DNA from: Gerris lacustris | Lineage: Eukaryota; Arthropoda; Insecta; Hemiptera; Gerridae | Assembly: GCA_951217055.1 (NCBI GenBank) | Contig: OX578284.1 | Span: forward strand, 17,473,187 to 17,537,186 | Direction of reading: 5' to 3' | Length of the DNA stretch: 64,000 nt | Part shown: piece after piece, positions 1 to 11,739 of the stretch | Layout: every line of letters begins with the position of its first letter | Position numbering within the stretch: the first letter of the stretch is position 1 | The notes under the pieces: generated by a model | What the model saw: only the letters and a program-made list of their open reading frames with translations | The model's database searches: none | What the model was told of the DNA's origin: nothing | Program-made: the position numbers and the translations under genes

Positions 1-335
1 ACTCAGAAGAGTATACTTTTAAAGATATAGGTGTAAATGAATGTATGTTTGTGCGCATGATGAAAAGAAAGAAATAGGCGGAGAAGGTTTGAAACTTATA
101 TTGGACCAACATTGGGCTAATTATGACCTACCATCCAAATTTCATTCAAATCAGACCAGTAGTTTTTAAGACATGTTAGTTCGCAAAAACTGACGGACAG
201 ACAGAAACCAAAAATTTTCCCTGACGTCTGAAACGGATTTCTATATTGGAATATTTGAAATCAGAGAACTAAACATTTTTCGTTCTTCAGAACGATCACA
301 TAGTTTCCGTTACCTTCGGTAAGCTCGGAAGCAAA
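1..335 (+). repeat. Dispersed repeat family A, copy 1, left end cut by the window edge
   Basis: This stretch matches 39800-40245 and 61890-62280 in the same orientation and 9186-9625 in reverse. Shared phrases include GCGCATG near the left, a GACCTACCATC block, a GACAGACAG motif, and a terminal stem-loop built on TTACC-TTC-GGTAA enclosed by CTTCCG and CGGAAG. No open frame is kept. The copy at 60652-62377 shows that the family carries terminal inverted repeats, so this is probably a non-autonomous DNA element. The superfamily is not assigned. Confidence 0.75.
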
Positions 336-554
336 AATTATTTCTCAGCAACAAGTCTGACGATTTGACTTGGAATGAATGACATCCATGTCTTAAGCTA
401 TAAAATTGCTTTAGTTTGTTAATGTAAAATATCCACAAAAACACAATGTTCTTTTGTAGATTACCATTTAATATCTAATAAATAAACAAGCTTCTTAAAT
501 CTTATTATTGTTATTACTATTGTTATTTTAAAATAAATAATAGTTATTTATGCA
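336..554. other. AT-rich spacer, nothing recognised
   Basis: No open frame, repeat match or RNA-like fold was found here beyond AT-rich simple sequence around 500-545. Confidence 0.5.
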
Positions 555-772
555 CCTAGGGAGTAAAGTAAGCCATTATTCCCTGAGCGAAAAAAGTTGG
601 TTCTTGAGGCAAAGCCGAAGGAACCATGGTCCCTAAATCCCGAGGCGAAGCCGAGGGAATTAGACTCTTTAATTCCCGAGGCGCAGCCGAGGGAATAACT
701 CTAATTAGCTCCCGAGGCCCAGCCGAGGGAGATAATTATCGCGAGGGGAATAATGACACTTTACTCACGAGG
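555..772. mobile_element. Small TIR element made of four tandem stem-loops
   Basis: The ends are imperfect inverted repeats: GAGTAAAGT followed by CATTATTCCC on the left (555-583) and their complement on the right (744-772). Between them lie four stem-loops near 602-622, 637-659, 671-696 and 706-732. Each has the form outer stem, GA, GGC, three-base loop (AAA, GAA, GCA, CCA), GCC, GA, outer stem. The outer stems differ and mostly pair with compensating bases. A short open frame across them (76 codons) only reflects the repeats. No target-site duplication was resolved. Confidence 0.6.
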
Positions 773-784
773 TACATACAATAT

Positions 785-1207
785 TTTATCTCCAGTAGGG
801 AGAAAATACACTTTTTCGTTTATAGCACAGTTTTTATTTATTATTTTAATAAATAACAATAATTATTAGAACTTTTAATAGCAGATATAAGAGATTCAAT
901 ATTAAAAAACAAATAAGAATTGGAATTAAACTCAAATAGAAGGTTATTTAGGTGCAGGTTATAATGTTGTAAACAAAGATAAACATGGTCAAAAAAGCGC
1001 AGTGCCGCCAACTTTATTTCATTAGCCATACATTTTCTACTATTTATAAAATAATTAAGTTGCAATCTTTACTTTTTTGCCCTACTCTACTTTTTCGCTC
1101 TACTTTTACTTTTTCTCCCTACTTTTTGAGTTCAGGGATGAAAAGACCTGTTTTAGTCTCTCTAAACTAATTCAAAATCATAACTTTTTTTCCCTACTGG
1201 AGATAAA
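785..1207. mobile_element. 423-bp TIR element (MITE-like)
   Basis: The ends are a perfect 17-bp inverted repeat, TTTATCTCCAGTAGGGA at 785-801 and its complement at 1191-1207. The interior is AT-rich and has no coding capacity. It includes a pyrimidine-rich run at about 1079-1131 in which CCCTACT and CTCTACTTTT recur. No clear target-site duplication is visible, so the superfamily is left open. Confidence 0.6.
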
Positions 1208-1677
1208 CAAATTTAGATATCTTATTGGCCAAACTATACATAATTATCCCCCTTATTAATGTTCTAGCATCTTATATGTGGTATAAAACCACTGAATTTA
1301 CTTATGTACTATGTATGTTACCTACAATATAAAACAATGCGTTTTCCTACTAAATTTAATTCAGTTTGGAATGGAATGTCGGGCTTTATCACCACAATGG
1401 AAATATGACCTTGTCTGCTAGTATTCTATTTATTATTTTCTCCTCTAATTTCATTAGTAATAGTAATCTAATTTTAAAAAAAAGCTAACACAAAAGAAAA
1501 CGTGCGAATGTCTCTTTATAAAACTGTTACACAAACAAATAGGTATATAAGTGACCTTAGATTTATCTAATTATAATTAATTATAAGATATTTAATATCA
1601 ATGAGGTTACATGGCTGCTTTGACAAATATATTGTGATAAGCTTTTGTTTGGGTTTTCATTTTTGATGGATAAAGTA

Positions 1678-1682
<5 letters not shown>

Positions 1683-1772
<90 letters not shown>
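1683..1772. repeat. (TA)n microsatellite
   Basis: An uninterrupted run of about 45 TA units. Such tracts extrude cruciforms and are hypervariable. The assembled length may not be exact. Confidence 0.95.
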
Positions 1773-1774
<2 letters not shown>

Positions 1775-2790
1775 TAAATTAAGAATGTAGTAAATTCAAA
1801 TAATGATCCATAGGTAACAGCGTATAAGGGCCAGCCCCTCTACTAAAATTTTAGTGATTGTGTAAGACTAACGAATTCCATCAGCCACATTTATTTTATT
1901 TGCATTAAAACGTCATAGCATTTTACATAATAATCTGGGTACTTACTTTCTTCTGTTTATTAATTTATTTTTAAATACGTACATAAAGAAATCTATATAG
2001 ATTAGAAAACTCTTACCTCAAAAGAAATCGACAATCTCATTTATCCTTTTTACCCTTCAAACCACAAATGGTTAAACAATTCATCACGTTAAATTGGGAA
2101 AAAAATATATAAATAAATAATGATTTTAATCATTTTAAACACAGACGCTTGAAATTTATACACACAAATAAGTACTTCAATCGAATAACACGTTACAACA
2201 TAATTAATTAGGTTTTCAAAGAATAGTTTAAAAGCAACCCGAATAATAAATGTTAATGAAAAATAACTTTTTATTTGGTAAATTAATAAAAGAAATATGG
2301 TGAGATTAAAATATAAAATAAAACATGGCGAATATACGAGAAGCAACGGAAACTAATCAGCTGATTTAATTCCTCTTGTTATTTTTTAAATCAGTAGTAC
2401 CAACTTACAATAAAGAAGAATCCTACATAAAAATAAACTAAATACGGTTTTGTTTACATTTTAATATAAAGCAAATTTTCACATTAATATCATCATATTA
2501 CACGAAAATTTCATTAGAATAGTACGATATTTATATTATATTTGTTCAAAGTATAGATAAAAATCTAGTTTTTGTTGGGGGACCCAAGTCTCAACAGTTT
2601 TGAGATCTGATGATCTACTTAATAGAACCATGTTCAAAATCCAAGTATGTTTGGAAGGCAATTTTATTGACAGCTAAATTAAGATTTACAGCGCAATTAG
2701 TTTATAGTGAAATTATTTAACAGCATATAGAGTAGGACATCTCAAAGTGTATGGCGAAACAACTTATGAATTCTTCTTAAGAAAATTTTT
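1773..2790. other. AT-rich spacer, no gene seen
   Basis: Only short AT-rich frames occur, including one of 85 codons on the minus strand at 2089-2346 with low-complexity hydrophobic composition. No motif or repeat family was recognised. Confidence 0.5.
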
Positions 2791-2811
2791 GAGCTGAGCG
2801 AAGCGAAGCTC
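2791..2811. repeat. GA-bracketed GCGAAGC stem-loop at the edge of a tandem array
   Basis: The arms GAGCT and AGCTC pair perfectly and enclose GA-GC-GAA-GC-GA. The core GCGAAGC is the sequence known from oligonucleotide work as an unusually stable DNA mini-hairpin. The same layout recurs at 27741-27763, 56300-56322, 637-659 and, with a GATA loop, at 16484-16505. Here it sits directly beside the 120-bp array and may mark the end of the element from which the array grew. Confidence 0.65.
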
Positions 2812-2829
2812 TTATACTCTACTTTGCAT

Positions 2830-3446
2830 TTGTTTGGACGCATACTCCTCCTGAACGGCTGAACCAATCCGCACAAAATTCGGCACGGTCAATGTGACCA
2901 ACCACAGGAAGGTATAAATCTGAAATGGTTTAAATTGGTACACAGGGGTACGGGATACGGGGTACAAAAGTTCCCTCCTGAACGGCTGAACCGCTATGCA
3001 CAAAATTCGGCACGGTCAATGTGAACAACCACAGGAAAGTATAAATCTGAAATGGTCCATATTGGTACACAGGGGTACGGGGTACAAAAGTTTCCACCTG
3101 AACGGCGGAACAGATCGGCACAAAATTCGGCACGGTCAATGTGACTAACCACAGGAAGGTATAAATGTGAAATGGTCCAAATTAGTACACAGGGGTACGG
3201 GGTACAAAAGTTTCCTCCTGAACGGCTGAACCGATCGGCACAAAATTCGGCACGGTCAATGTGACCAACCACAGGAAAGTATAAATCTGAAATGGTCCAC
3301 ATTGGTACACAGGGGTACGGGGTACAAAAGTTTCCTCCTGAACGGCTGAACCTATCGGCACAAAATTCGGCACGGTCAATATGACTAACCACAGGAAGGT
3401 ATAAATCTTATGGTCCAAATTGGTACACAGGGGTACGGGGTACATA
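2830..3446. repeat. 120-bp tandem repeat array, about five units
   Basis: The anchor CGGCACGGTCAAT starts at 2881, 3008, 3128, 3248 and 3368, giving spacings of 127, 120, 120 and 120 bp. The first unit carries a short insertion (an extra GGGATAC). Units are highly similar and GC-richer than their surroundings. Because 120 is a multiple of three, several minus-strand frames (up to 132 codons at 2994-3392) stay open across units. They merely repeat a 40-residue block and show no recognised domain, so they are not called as genes. Confidence 0.9.
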
Positions 3447-3800
3447 AGCTAAAATAGTATATGTCCTTCATGATGCATGTCGTTGAAAAGCTCTTTAAGA
3501 GTGCAGTTATTGTTTTGTTCACTTTTGTCATATTTTCAATTAAGAGGGGGGTAAAATAGAAAAACAGAAAAAAATGCTGTTTAATTAAAAATTAGAAATA
3601 TTACTATTTTTGATCCGATTTCAGCTATTTATAAATAAAAATATTTATTATTTAAGATTAAAATGCACGCTCAGCTCAATATTGCAAGCAGAAAACTGCG
3701 TTCCACACCTAGTATTTTTAGATATTAATATCTATATTTTATACAGATCTAATCTATATATTATACAGATCGAATCTATAATATATTATATAGATTAGAC

Positions 3801-4308
3801 CAGTGGCGTATCCAGCGGCCAAGTCTGGGGGGGGACATTCTAAGTCAGTTTAGATTGGGGGGGGGGGGGGGTATCCTAGTGGTAACAAGAAAAGGGAACT
3901 ACTTATTCAACAAAGCAGCTCCCCCCCCCCCCCCCAAAAAAAGAAATTTACAACTAATAAAGAAAAAAAATCTCCGCGCCTAAGTAACAACTGTTTTAGA
4001 ACGTATTCGTTAGAAAATTTTTGCTGATGCTTACTTACTACAATGCAATATCTTAAATCTTACTGTAAGTCATGGGCGTCGTTTACAGTTAATTATTGAG
4101 GGGGATTGATGGGGGGGCCGGGGGCCTACAAAATTTTGAAAATATGACCGCTCAAAACCGCGTTTTTATGCGTCTCTGAGGTGAAATAATATACTATTAA
4201 AAAAAATACGGCGGTATTTATTTATTTTTTTTAATCTATTACTTGGGTCTGGGGGGGGGGGGGGGGGGGGGGCACGTGCCCCCTGTGCTCCCCCTGGATA
4301 CGCCACTG
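3801..4308. mobile_element. Non-autonomous hAT-type transposon with intact 8-bp duplication
   Basis: The TIRs are CAGTGGCGTATCCAG on the left and its complement on the right. They are flanked by a perfect 8-bp direct repeat GATTAGAC at 3793-3800 and 4309-4316. The 8-bp duplication and the CAGTGGCG-type end are typical of hAT elements. There is no transposase frame. The interior has poly-G runs (about 3857-3871 and 4250-4272) and a poly-C run (about 3921-3935). A segment at about 4075-4190 matches, in reverse, parts of 9840-9930, 10620-10730 and 61660-61790, so this is one copy of a local family. Confidence 0.85.
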
Positions 4309-4309
4309 G

Positions 4310-5130
4310 ATTAGACCTTAGATGTCTCTAACACCAAAGGCATAAGCAAAGGTTTCTATGTGTAAATAATTTATAAATATAAATTATTAAGTGCCTATTA
4401 TATAAAACAAAAGTTTCAACATGAAAATAAAAATCAACTATAATAACAATGGATTATGAAATTATTACAAAATAACGTCAACAAAAAACCCCCAAAATAG
4501 TGTTTTTATAGCCCGTGTCTTTGCTATTACTATAGTTACAAGAAGTAAAAAATGACAATATCTCCTGTCGTCTTATTATATTTTTAAGAGGGGATAGATC
4601 GTTTGTTTTATTATCTGACTGTCAATAGACAGGTCGATTGTTTGCAAATAAGATAAAAAAAACATGAATTTTAATCAGTAGATACCGATAGAAACTTGAG
4701 GGAAGGTCATATCAAGACAATATACACTGATAATAATTATGCAAGTGTCTCCATTCTGCCTCATTGATCTTCTAGTTATAACTTTTATCGTGCCTAAAAT
4801 TTTATTAGAAAGTATTGAGATAATTTAACAAATTGACACATTAACATAAATCATTGATTATTTAAAATTTATAAATATTCAAAACGACATTTAAGTAAAG
4901 ATTATATATGAGAGATTTTAAGGAAATAGATTATTTATAATATGATTATATTTTACAATGTTTTTTTTTTTTTTTTAAGTGAAACTTCTTTAGCTGTGGT
5001 AGAGTAAATTTGCTTGGATGAAATTGACATCGGGAAACAAAGTTCGCGTTTCGAGACTCGTCCAAGTGGAACATTTTTTATGTGAATTACGATTTTTTTG
5101 TTTTAAGACTCGCCTGTGATAGATATTTTA
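4310..5130. other. AT-rich spacer, no gene seen
   Basis: No coding frame or recognised repeat, apart from a T-run near 4960. Confidence 0.45.
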
Positions 5131-5160
5131 ATCGACTGCCGACTTAGGCCGGCAGTTGAT
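5131..5160. repeat. Short GC-containing palindrome
   Basis: The arms ATCGACTGCCG and GGCAGTTGAT pair around an ACTTAG-containing loop. It lies between two inverted copies of a GAGACTCGTCC motif (about 5055-5065 and 5184-5193), so the whole of 5050-5195 can fold back. The lower copy overlaps the tRNA-like region that follows. Confidence 0.5.
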
Positions 5161-5180
5161 TTACCTGTAAAAATCTTTCC

Positions 5181-5250
5181 TCTGGACGAGTCTCAAAACC
5201 CCGACTCCTAGATTGAGAGTCTCACGTGCTAACCACTATACCACGGGAGC
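5181..5250 (-). pseudogene. tRNA-Glu-like pseudogene or tRNA-derived SINE head
   Basis: Read on the minus strand, the 5' half is clearly tRNA-like. It has a perfect A box TGGTATAGTGG (5233-5243), a D-arm ending GGTTAGCAC, and a seven-base anticodon loop CTCTCAA that would give anticodon CTC (Glu). The T-arm is decayed: GGTTTTGAGAC stands where a B box GGTTCGANNCC is expected, and no good acceptor stem closes. It is therefore a pseudogene or the head of a short retroposon rather than a working tRNA. Confidence 0.55.
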
Positions 5251-5259
5251 AGGTAATTA

Positions 5260-6227
5260 ATTTGTTCAGTACACAGAATTGGTATATAAGGGTATTATTA
5301 TATACATACACTATAACAATTAATACATATATTAATGTTGTTTTCATGTTTTTCTTCAATATTCGCTAACATTTTATGAAAATATTTTATTAATTGAAAT
5401 TATGTTTCTTTGAGAAGTTACCTGACTGCAGCATTGTAAACTCTTGTTTATAAATATGTATGTTGCTTATTTAATAAATTAATTATATAATATGCATTAC
5501 TTAAATAAGGGTTATTGCCCGATTTCATATGTTTATTCTGTTTCTAGAACTTAAGTTTCACCTCTAATGCGTGAGAGTCTCACATTCTTTTTTACCATTT
5601 TCATGTAATACAAGAAAAATGAGTTTATTGTAACATCGTCTTTAAAAAGAAATAGCACAATTAATAGAATCAAAACAACAATATACATAACCAGTAAATG
5701 GTCATGATCGAAAGGAATAAAATAAAAACAGAAAAATAAAAATAGAGTGTTTTACACCAAGAACTTTTGAAAAAGAATTAAAAAAATATATTTGAATTAC
5801 TAATTAGAAAATAAATAAATTAAGAATTTAAAAAGATCATAACAAAAAAAGAATACAAACAATTATTTTATTAGATTTGAAATGTTCTTTTTTTCAAGAA
5901 CTAGTATAAGATATCATTAAACTAAACGTATAAATCATTAAAGAAAACAACGAGTTGTTTTGGAAAGCAGTTCTTGGCTTAAGCTAAATATGAAGGTTTA
6001 GAAAAGTTAGATTGGATTTCCTGGAATTAAACACTAAAAGAAACCTCATTCTACTACCCTAGAACATTTATGTTATTTTCTTTCTATTTTCTCATATACA
6101 AATATATATAATTAAGAGAGCAGGTATTTAGATTGAATAAAACGTCAAATTTATGTTTTAATTCCCAAGACTTAATAATTAGCTTTTAAGAAAACTCTGT
6201 CACAGAAATATGTATACTTACAAGATA
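5260..6227. other. AT-rich spacer, no gene seen
   Basis: No open frame of note and no repeat match was found. Confidence 0.45.
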
Positions 6228-7425
6228 ATAAGAACTTTTTATATACTACGTTTTACGTTTTTAAATTTTCTGTTGAATCATATGTAATGTTGATAATATA
6301 ATTGTTATTGTTATATATAATGTTAGTGAAAATATAGCTCCGAATTTATTTACTTCACATAAATTACAACCATCTAGAGAGCTGATCTTAAACCTATAAA
6401 AGGACAAATCTTTGTACAACGGATCTCTCCAACAACGAATCTAAACCGTGGCCATCGATATGCCCCCGTGTAGGGGACGGTAAGAGAAGAAAAATGAGTG
6501 CATGTAAAGAAGAACAGATGTAGAAAAATTAAACCGATACCTAGGACTCAAGTGTAAACAAACCTTGTTGTCATACGTTAATTCATTTATTTCTTTGTAT
6601 ACTTTTCCTACTTCGCTGTCATTTAATGCTTATCTCTTAATAAAATACGAGTCCGCAAGACAGTGCGACATTTTCATGTTTTCACTCTGTGTAAACTCCC
6701 GACATAAAATTAAATAAAATCGGTAATTTATTCAAGTAATTGATAAAATTAGATGGAAGATAATTTTTATTCTTATCTCCACACCGGCACTGCCGCGGTT
6801 TGATTACAAACGACTGAATTCAAAGGCGCCGGCGCGCCTTCTACGAATTGTTAATATGCCTTCATACTAGGTAAGGTAGGGCCGAGAGGGCTGAGAGTTG
6901 ATGGCAACCTCCTGTACTTTCCTAACTCCCTGTCACACGTATAAATCTTTTCGACTTTCTTCGGCCCTATGACGTGCGGTGGAGGGAGGCCCAACAGCTG
7001 GAGACTGGATTACACACCTCCTATAGCTTTTTAACTCCCTGTTATACTTTTCTGAGTTTTTAAGCTAAAAGTAACGTAACGTTTTTGACTTATGTTCCAT
7101 AGCCTAAACATGAAAATGTCAAAAATCAAAATTTGAAACCCGTTAAAATGAAGATTGTAAATATGGGATATATCAAAACAAATAAAATAACTTGCGGATT
7201 TTTCCCGAACTAACTTTCCATACAGCAAAATTTGCTGAAATCGAATGAAATTCTGCTGAAAGATGGCTAAAAGTATTACAATAATGCATTGTCATCGTGT
7301 TCTGAGCTATTCTAAAAGTTTCAAATGCCTAGCTATTCGGGAAGTTAGTTAAAAATCAATTTCAAGATTTGTACTGGACAAACAAACAAACAAGAAAGCA
7401 AGCTAATAAAAACGTAGTAATAAAT
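6228..7425 (+). repeat. Dispersed repeat family B, longer copy
   Basis: Three blocks match 30397-30988 in the same order: TATGTAATGTTGATAATAT near 6282, CATCTAGAGAGCTGATC near 6372, and GTTAGTT preceding repeated ACAAACA units near 7345-7395. The second copy lacks about 600 bp present here (6450-7090). That missing part is locally GC-richer (6780-7010), with two related sections each containing a TAACTCCCTGT motif. No coding capacity is seen. Confidence 0.7.
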
Positions 7426-7429
7426 ACCC

Positions 7430-7723
7430 ACAATCTTCCTTGAGAACGTAGGCTTTATAGGCAATTTAATGCTTTTTTTTATACAGTAAACAGGTGATTT
7501 TTGTGGAGCGGTAACATAAGCGGAGAGAAAAAAAATAACGCATATAATTTTATAAACGCATATAAAATCAAATGGGAGTGATTATAATAGTAAAGTGCAG
7601 ATAGGTTTTTTTTAAAGCGAGTGAAAAATAGTAAAATAAAGAGCAGAAGAAAGGTGAAAAGAAGAGCCGACAAATTTGCTAACTATTGCTAAGACTTCGA
7701 TCGCCATTCATAAAAAAAAAAAT
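7430..7723. other. AT-rich spacer, nothing recognised
   Basis: It holds only a 64-codon low-complexity minus-strand frame (7479-7673). No repeat match was found. Confidence 0.4.
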
Positions 7724-8353
7724 CGGTCCGAGACAACTCAGACAAACTTTCTCATATATGAGTTTATAATTACTTAGCCCAGTGTTTCCATTTATTAGTT
7801 TTCAAATGTACATTTAAATATTATTGAACATTTCATCAAAATTTATCATAAAAAAAACTTCTCCTGGTCGGGGAATCGAACCCGGGCTCTCTCCATCAGC
7901 GTTTTAAGCTAATATCTCAGGAACTAGATTTTTCCCGGGAAAACGGCTTATATCGTTGGATTCGTATTCAAATGGACTACATTTTAGAATTTTTTAATCA
8001 AAATCGTCGGAACCGTTTTCGAGAAATAATTTTTTTTCATGTTTTTTCAGAGTTTTTGGGGGGTAGCGCCCCCAAATTTAGAGCTAAAATTCATTTCTCG
8101 ATTTCGCCTCGGGGTATGATTTTTCTGAACATGTATGCCAAATTTCGTCAAAATCGGCCCAGTAGTTTGGGCTCCAGGCGTCTGCACAGACGACAGACAG
8201 ACGACAGACAGACGACAGACGACAGACGACAGACAGACATTTTTTAAAAACCACTTTTTTGGACTCAGGGGACCTCAAAACGTGTAAATCCATCAAAATC
8301 TCAAAATTGAATTTTCGCGCCATCACAATACTTTCTCTTTATATGAGAAAGTA
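7724..8353 (-). repeat. Dispersed repeat family C, copy 1
   Basis: On the minus strand the element starts with a stem-loop formed by ACTTTCTC and GAGAAAGT. It continues through a conserved block containing CAAAATCGGCC-type sequence and GACAGACAG. About two thirds along it reaches a Pol III B-box-like GGTTCGATTCC (complement at about 7870-7885) with an A-box-like TAGCTTAAAACG upstream. It ends at CGGTCCG. Three other copies lie at 38034-38570, 41118-41706 and 59309-59883. Short frames within it are not conserved between copies. Confidence 0.8.
8177..8240. repeat. GACAGAC minisatellite inside family C
   Basis: Alternating GACGACAGACA units are expanded about six-fold here. The other family C copies have one or two. 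This is a copy-specific slippage expansion. Confidence 0.85.
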
Positions 8354-9185
8354 AAAAATGATTAGGTGCGAAACTTTCATACATAAATCATAGATAATTA
8401 GAATTCGAGCATATAAATTTATAAAAACGTAAAGGTCATTAACACTTATAAACGAGATAAAAATTAAACATAAGAAAATAAAACTTGATACACATTATAA
8501 AAAACAAAGTGAATTCAAAAAAGAAATGTCAAGGCCAACTTACAAAAAACTAAATCCCATGAGTTTATCACTCAATTAAACAATAGAATGATAAAATATA
8601 AGGAAAGAAAGACTCAAATAATAAAAAGTAACAACAATAAAAAGAAAATAACGAATTAAAGAAAAACTAAGTAAATCATATCGAGAAACATTGACCACAA
8701 AATGCAAAGGTGAGTGAACTTACGTGAGAATATGAATAAATAAAGAACAAAAGAAATAACACAACATGAAGTAACACGTCTGCTTTATGAAATTATTTAT
8801 TATCATACCGCATTAGCATTCTTGAATGAAAAACATTTCCTTTATACGTTAATATAATTGGTGTCTTGTTTCATTTTTCAAATTAAAAAGCGAGTTTAAT
8901 ATATTAATGGTTTAATTAAATTAAATTAAATAATAAAGTTAAAAAATTGTTTGTATGTAATACAACAGTAAATATGTTTTATTAAAAAATCGTATGTAAT
9001 ATACGACAGTAAATATGTTTTATATCTTATAAATAAAAATAAATAAATATATTTTCTTATCGTTATATGTATTACTGTTAATTTCAGCATAGTATTAATA
9101 AATTGTATCTATTATATTACGTTTATTATTTTCATTTTTGCATAAAGCTTATCTATTTTTTGACAAAAGAACGTTTATTTTTCAT
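8354..9185. other. AT-rich spacer, no gene seen
   Basis: Very AT-rich. Two short related segments around 8945-9020 (TATGTAATA, ACAGTAAATATGTTTTAT) repeat once. No gene signal was found. Confidence 0.5.
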
Positions 9186-9700
9186 TTTTGCTTCCGAGCT
9201 AACAGAAGTAATAGATACGTGATCGTTCTGAAGAACGAAAAATTTTTAGGTCTCCGATTTCAAAAATTTTAAGGCAGGAATCCGTTTTAGACATCAGGGT
9301 ACATTTTTGGTTCCGTGTCTGTCTGTCGGTCTGTCACTCTATTTTTGCGAACCAACAATTATCTTAAAAACTACAAGTCCGTTTTTAATGCAATTTGGAT
9401 GGTAGGTCATAATCAGCTCATTGTTGGTCTCATATAAGTTTCCACCTTCTCCGCTTATTTGTTTCTCTTCCACATGCGCACAAACATACATTTATTTACA
9501 CTTATACATACATTCATTTACACTATCTGATTTGTATGAAACTTTTATAGTTTATCGAAAGTAACCCGCAGATAGCCCCAGATTAATTTACACCGTCTGC
9601 GCTGCGCTCTTTAAATTTTTGCTAAATTAATACTTCAATTCATGTAAAAAATCAAAACAATTTTGACAGATTAAAAAAACGGGGGAAACAATTAAATAAA
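9186..9700 (-). repeat. Dispersed repeat family A, copy 2
   Basis: This is the reverse complement of the family seen at 1-335. It starts from the terminal stem-loop (GCTTCCGAGC), continues through the GACAGAC-type block and the GCGCACAAACATAC block, and ends after the AAAACGGGGGAAA segment that matches 39745 and 60750 in reverse. The terminal inverted repeat itself is missing, so the copy is truncated at about 9700. Confidence 0.75.
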
Positions 9701-9777
9701 ATAGAGAATATTGGCTTTTAAAAGCATAAGCAGACTATTTTTAATAAGCATACAATTAATTTTAGAAATGTAACTCA

Positions 9778-10845
9778 CAGTGGCGGATTAAAGGGGGGGG
9801 GGCGGGGGTGGCGACCGCCCCCCCCCCTTGGTTATACTTCTTTCCAACGACTACCAAATTTCATATCAAAAATGCATAGAAGCGCTGTTTTGAGAGGTAA
9901 TATTTTCAAAATTTTCCGAGGGAGGACCCCCCCCCCCCCCCCAATAATAAACTTCTGACGACGCCAGGCGTCCCGGAGTAGTCCCGGTTTTGGACTTTAA
10001 ATCCCGAACTTGTCTCGCGAAAACACTTCGGGACGCCAAAATGTCCTAGTTTTCAATAGAGACGCCGATAATAGATTAATTCGTTTAAACAAATCCTGAT
10101 ATTCAGATAATTTATTTTATAAAATAGTTTATAGATGCGTAGTTTTAGCAAAATGTTTGTTAATGCCAATCTGAATCAACCGCATTTATTCCAATAAAAA
10201 AAATTACGAGTGTTTGCTTTGAATCGATGGTCTTATCTATATAACTTATCTAAATTAATTTACTTAATTTAACTATTTTTTTCTAAATATAAAATTAGGT
10301 CCGTTGTCATGGGCTTAACGGCTCGTAGATATATAAAACGAAAATATTAAAAATCCTCCTTTTGATTCCGAGCTTACCGAAGGTAACAAACTGTGATAAA
10401 TTTTCGTTCTTAAAAACGAAATTTTTTTTAGGTTTTTTAGTCAAAGGGAATGATTAGATGCACAACTTTTATTGTGTTACAATAACTATACTTTTAAGTT
10501 TGCATTATATATATTTTTTTTTAAATGTACTTGTGTTCATGCTCATACTTGTTTTCCAACAAACTACACCATTTAATCGAGCCAAAAATTACCCTTTTGT
10601 GACTAAGTATTAAAATCAAATTTTACCTCAGAAATGCATTTAAGCGCTGTTTGAAGAGGTCATATTTTCAAATTTTTCTGGGGGAGGACCCCCGGACCCC
10701 CTGCTATATGCACCCTACAATAATTAACTGCTAATTACACCTATGACTTACGGTTAAGATATTGTACTTCAGTCGGGGGGGGGGGAGGAATCCTGAGAGC
10801 CCCCCCCCCCCCCCCCCCCTTCCGTTTCCTTAGATCAATCACAAT
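9778..10845. mobile_element. Composite of decayed hAT-type elements
   Basis: A CAGTGGCGGAT terminus at 9778 begins a segment sharing its interior with 3801-4308 and 61660-61790: GAGAGGTAATATTTTC-type sequence followed by a GGACCC run. From about 9962 a second relic begins with GACGCCAGGCGTCCCGG, which aligns with the left end of the hAT element at 60817. It ends near 10845 after long poly-G and poly-C runs (about 10775-10785 and 10801-10820). No right TIR or clean duplication is visible, so the boundaries are approximate. A family A end fragment (about 10358-10425) is embedded. Confidence 0.55.
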
Positions 10846-10849
10846 CACA

Positions 10850-11735
10850 CTATGGTAATTAGACTTTCAAACAATATCTTGTTTAGTTCCACCCATAATA
10901 AAACTAAGAGCTTAAAGCGTGAGAAATCAGTGACATTTCCATTTAATCAATTTCAAATTAATAAGAATTAATAAGTTATACAATATAAACAGCTGTTTAT
11001 TCAAGGATTTAGATCTCTTTGAGTAATCTATAGCAAAGTAATGGAGAATAATTGCCACTTACTTGGTTATACAATGGATAATTTGATTAAAATGAACATT
11101 TAATCATTGAGGGTGTGAGAAGCAAAAGAGCATGAGAGACATTTACGCAATTTTAAGAAATATCAATTTAAAGATAAATTGATTTTTAGAAAATTCCTTA
11201 AAAAGTTTACGAAATAATTGATTTTTATAGCGCTTATTCACAGAAGAGATAAGGTAACTTCAATCCCCTTCGCCACCAACTTGTCAATGTATTAACCATC
11301 CTTGCACGTGAACTCTATTTTAACAAAAATTTAAAAAAGGTACCTTTATTGTCCCGCTACCCCCTCAATTAATTCCATCATAAATTGAAATAGACTAAGT
11401 CATATAAAAGAGGGATCGGAGTATATCTAAGAGAGCTAAATGACTCATTCTAAAAACCACAACTCAAATGAGGAGAGACTTTCAGGAGTAATTACAAGTT
11501 CAGCCATTTAGAAGAACTCAAGAATTTAAAACTGGATGAAATTGATCCAGTAATTTTTTTTTTAATTTAAAAAAAGTTGGTTTGTCGTAAGTGAGGACAT
11601 GAGAAGCCAAATTTACTGAATTGTTTGAAATTCAGTTTTTAAGTTTTTGGTAGTATTCATACTACGGAACGTTTAAATTTTAATTTAAATTAAATTATAA
11701 TTACTATTTACAATGGGAGACAGACAGAGAAAAAT
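10850..11735. other. AT-rich spacer, no gene seen
   Basis: No coding frame or repeat family was recognised. Confidence 0.45.
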
Positions 11736-11739
11736 AGAC

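Noticed and set aside
2994..3445. Open frames of 87-132 codons on the minus strand
   Set aside because: They lie in the 120-bp tandem array. The peptide is a 40-residue block repeated, an effect of a period divisible by three.
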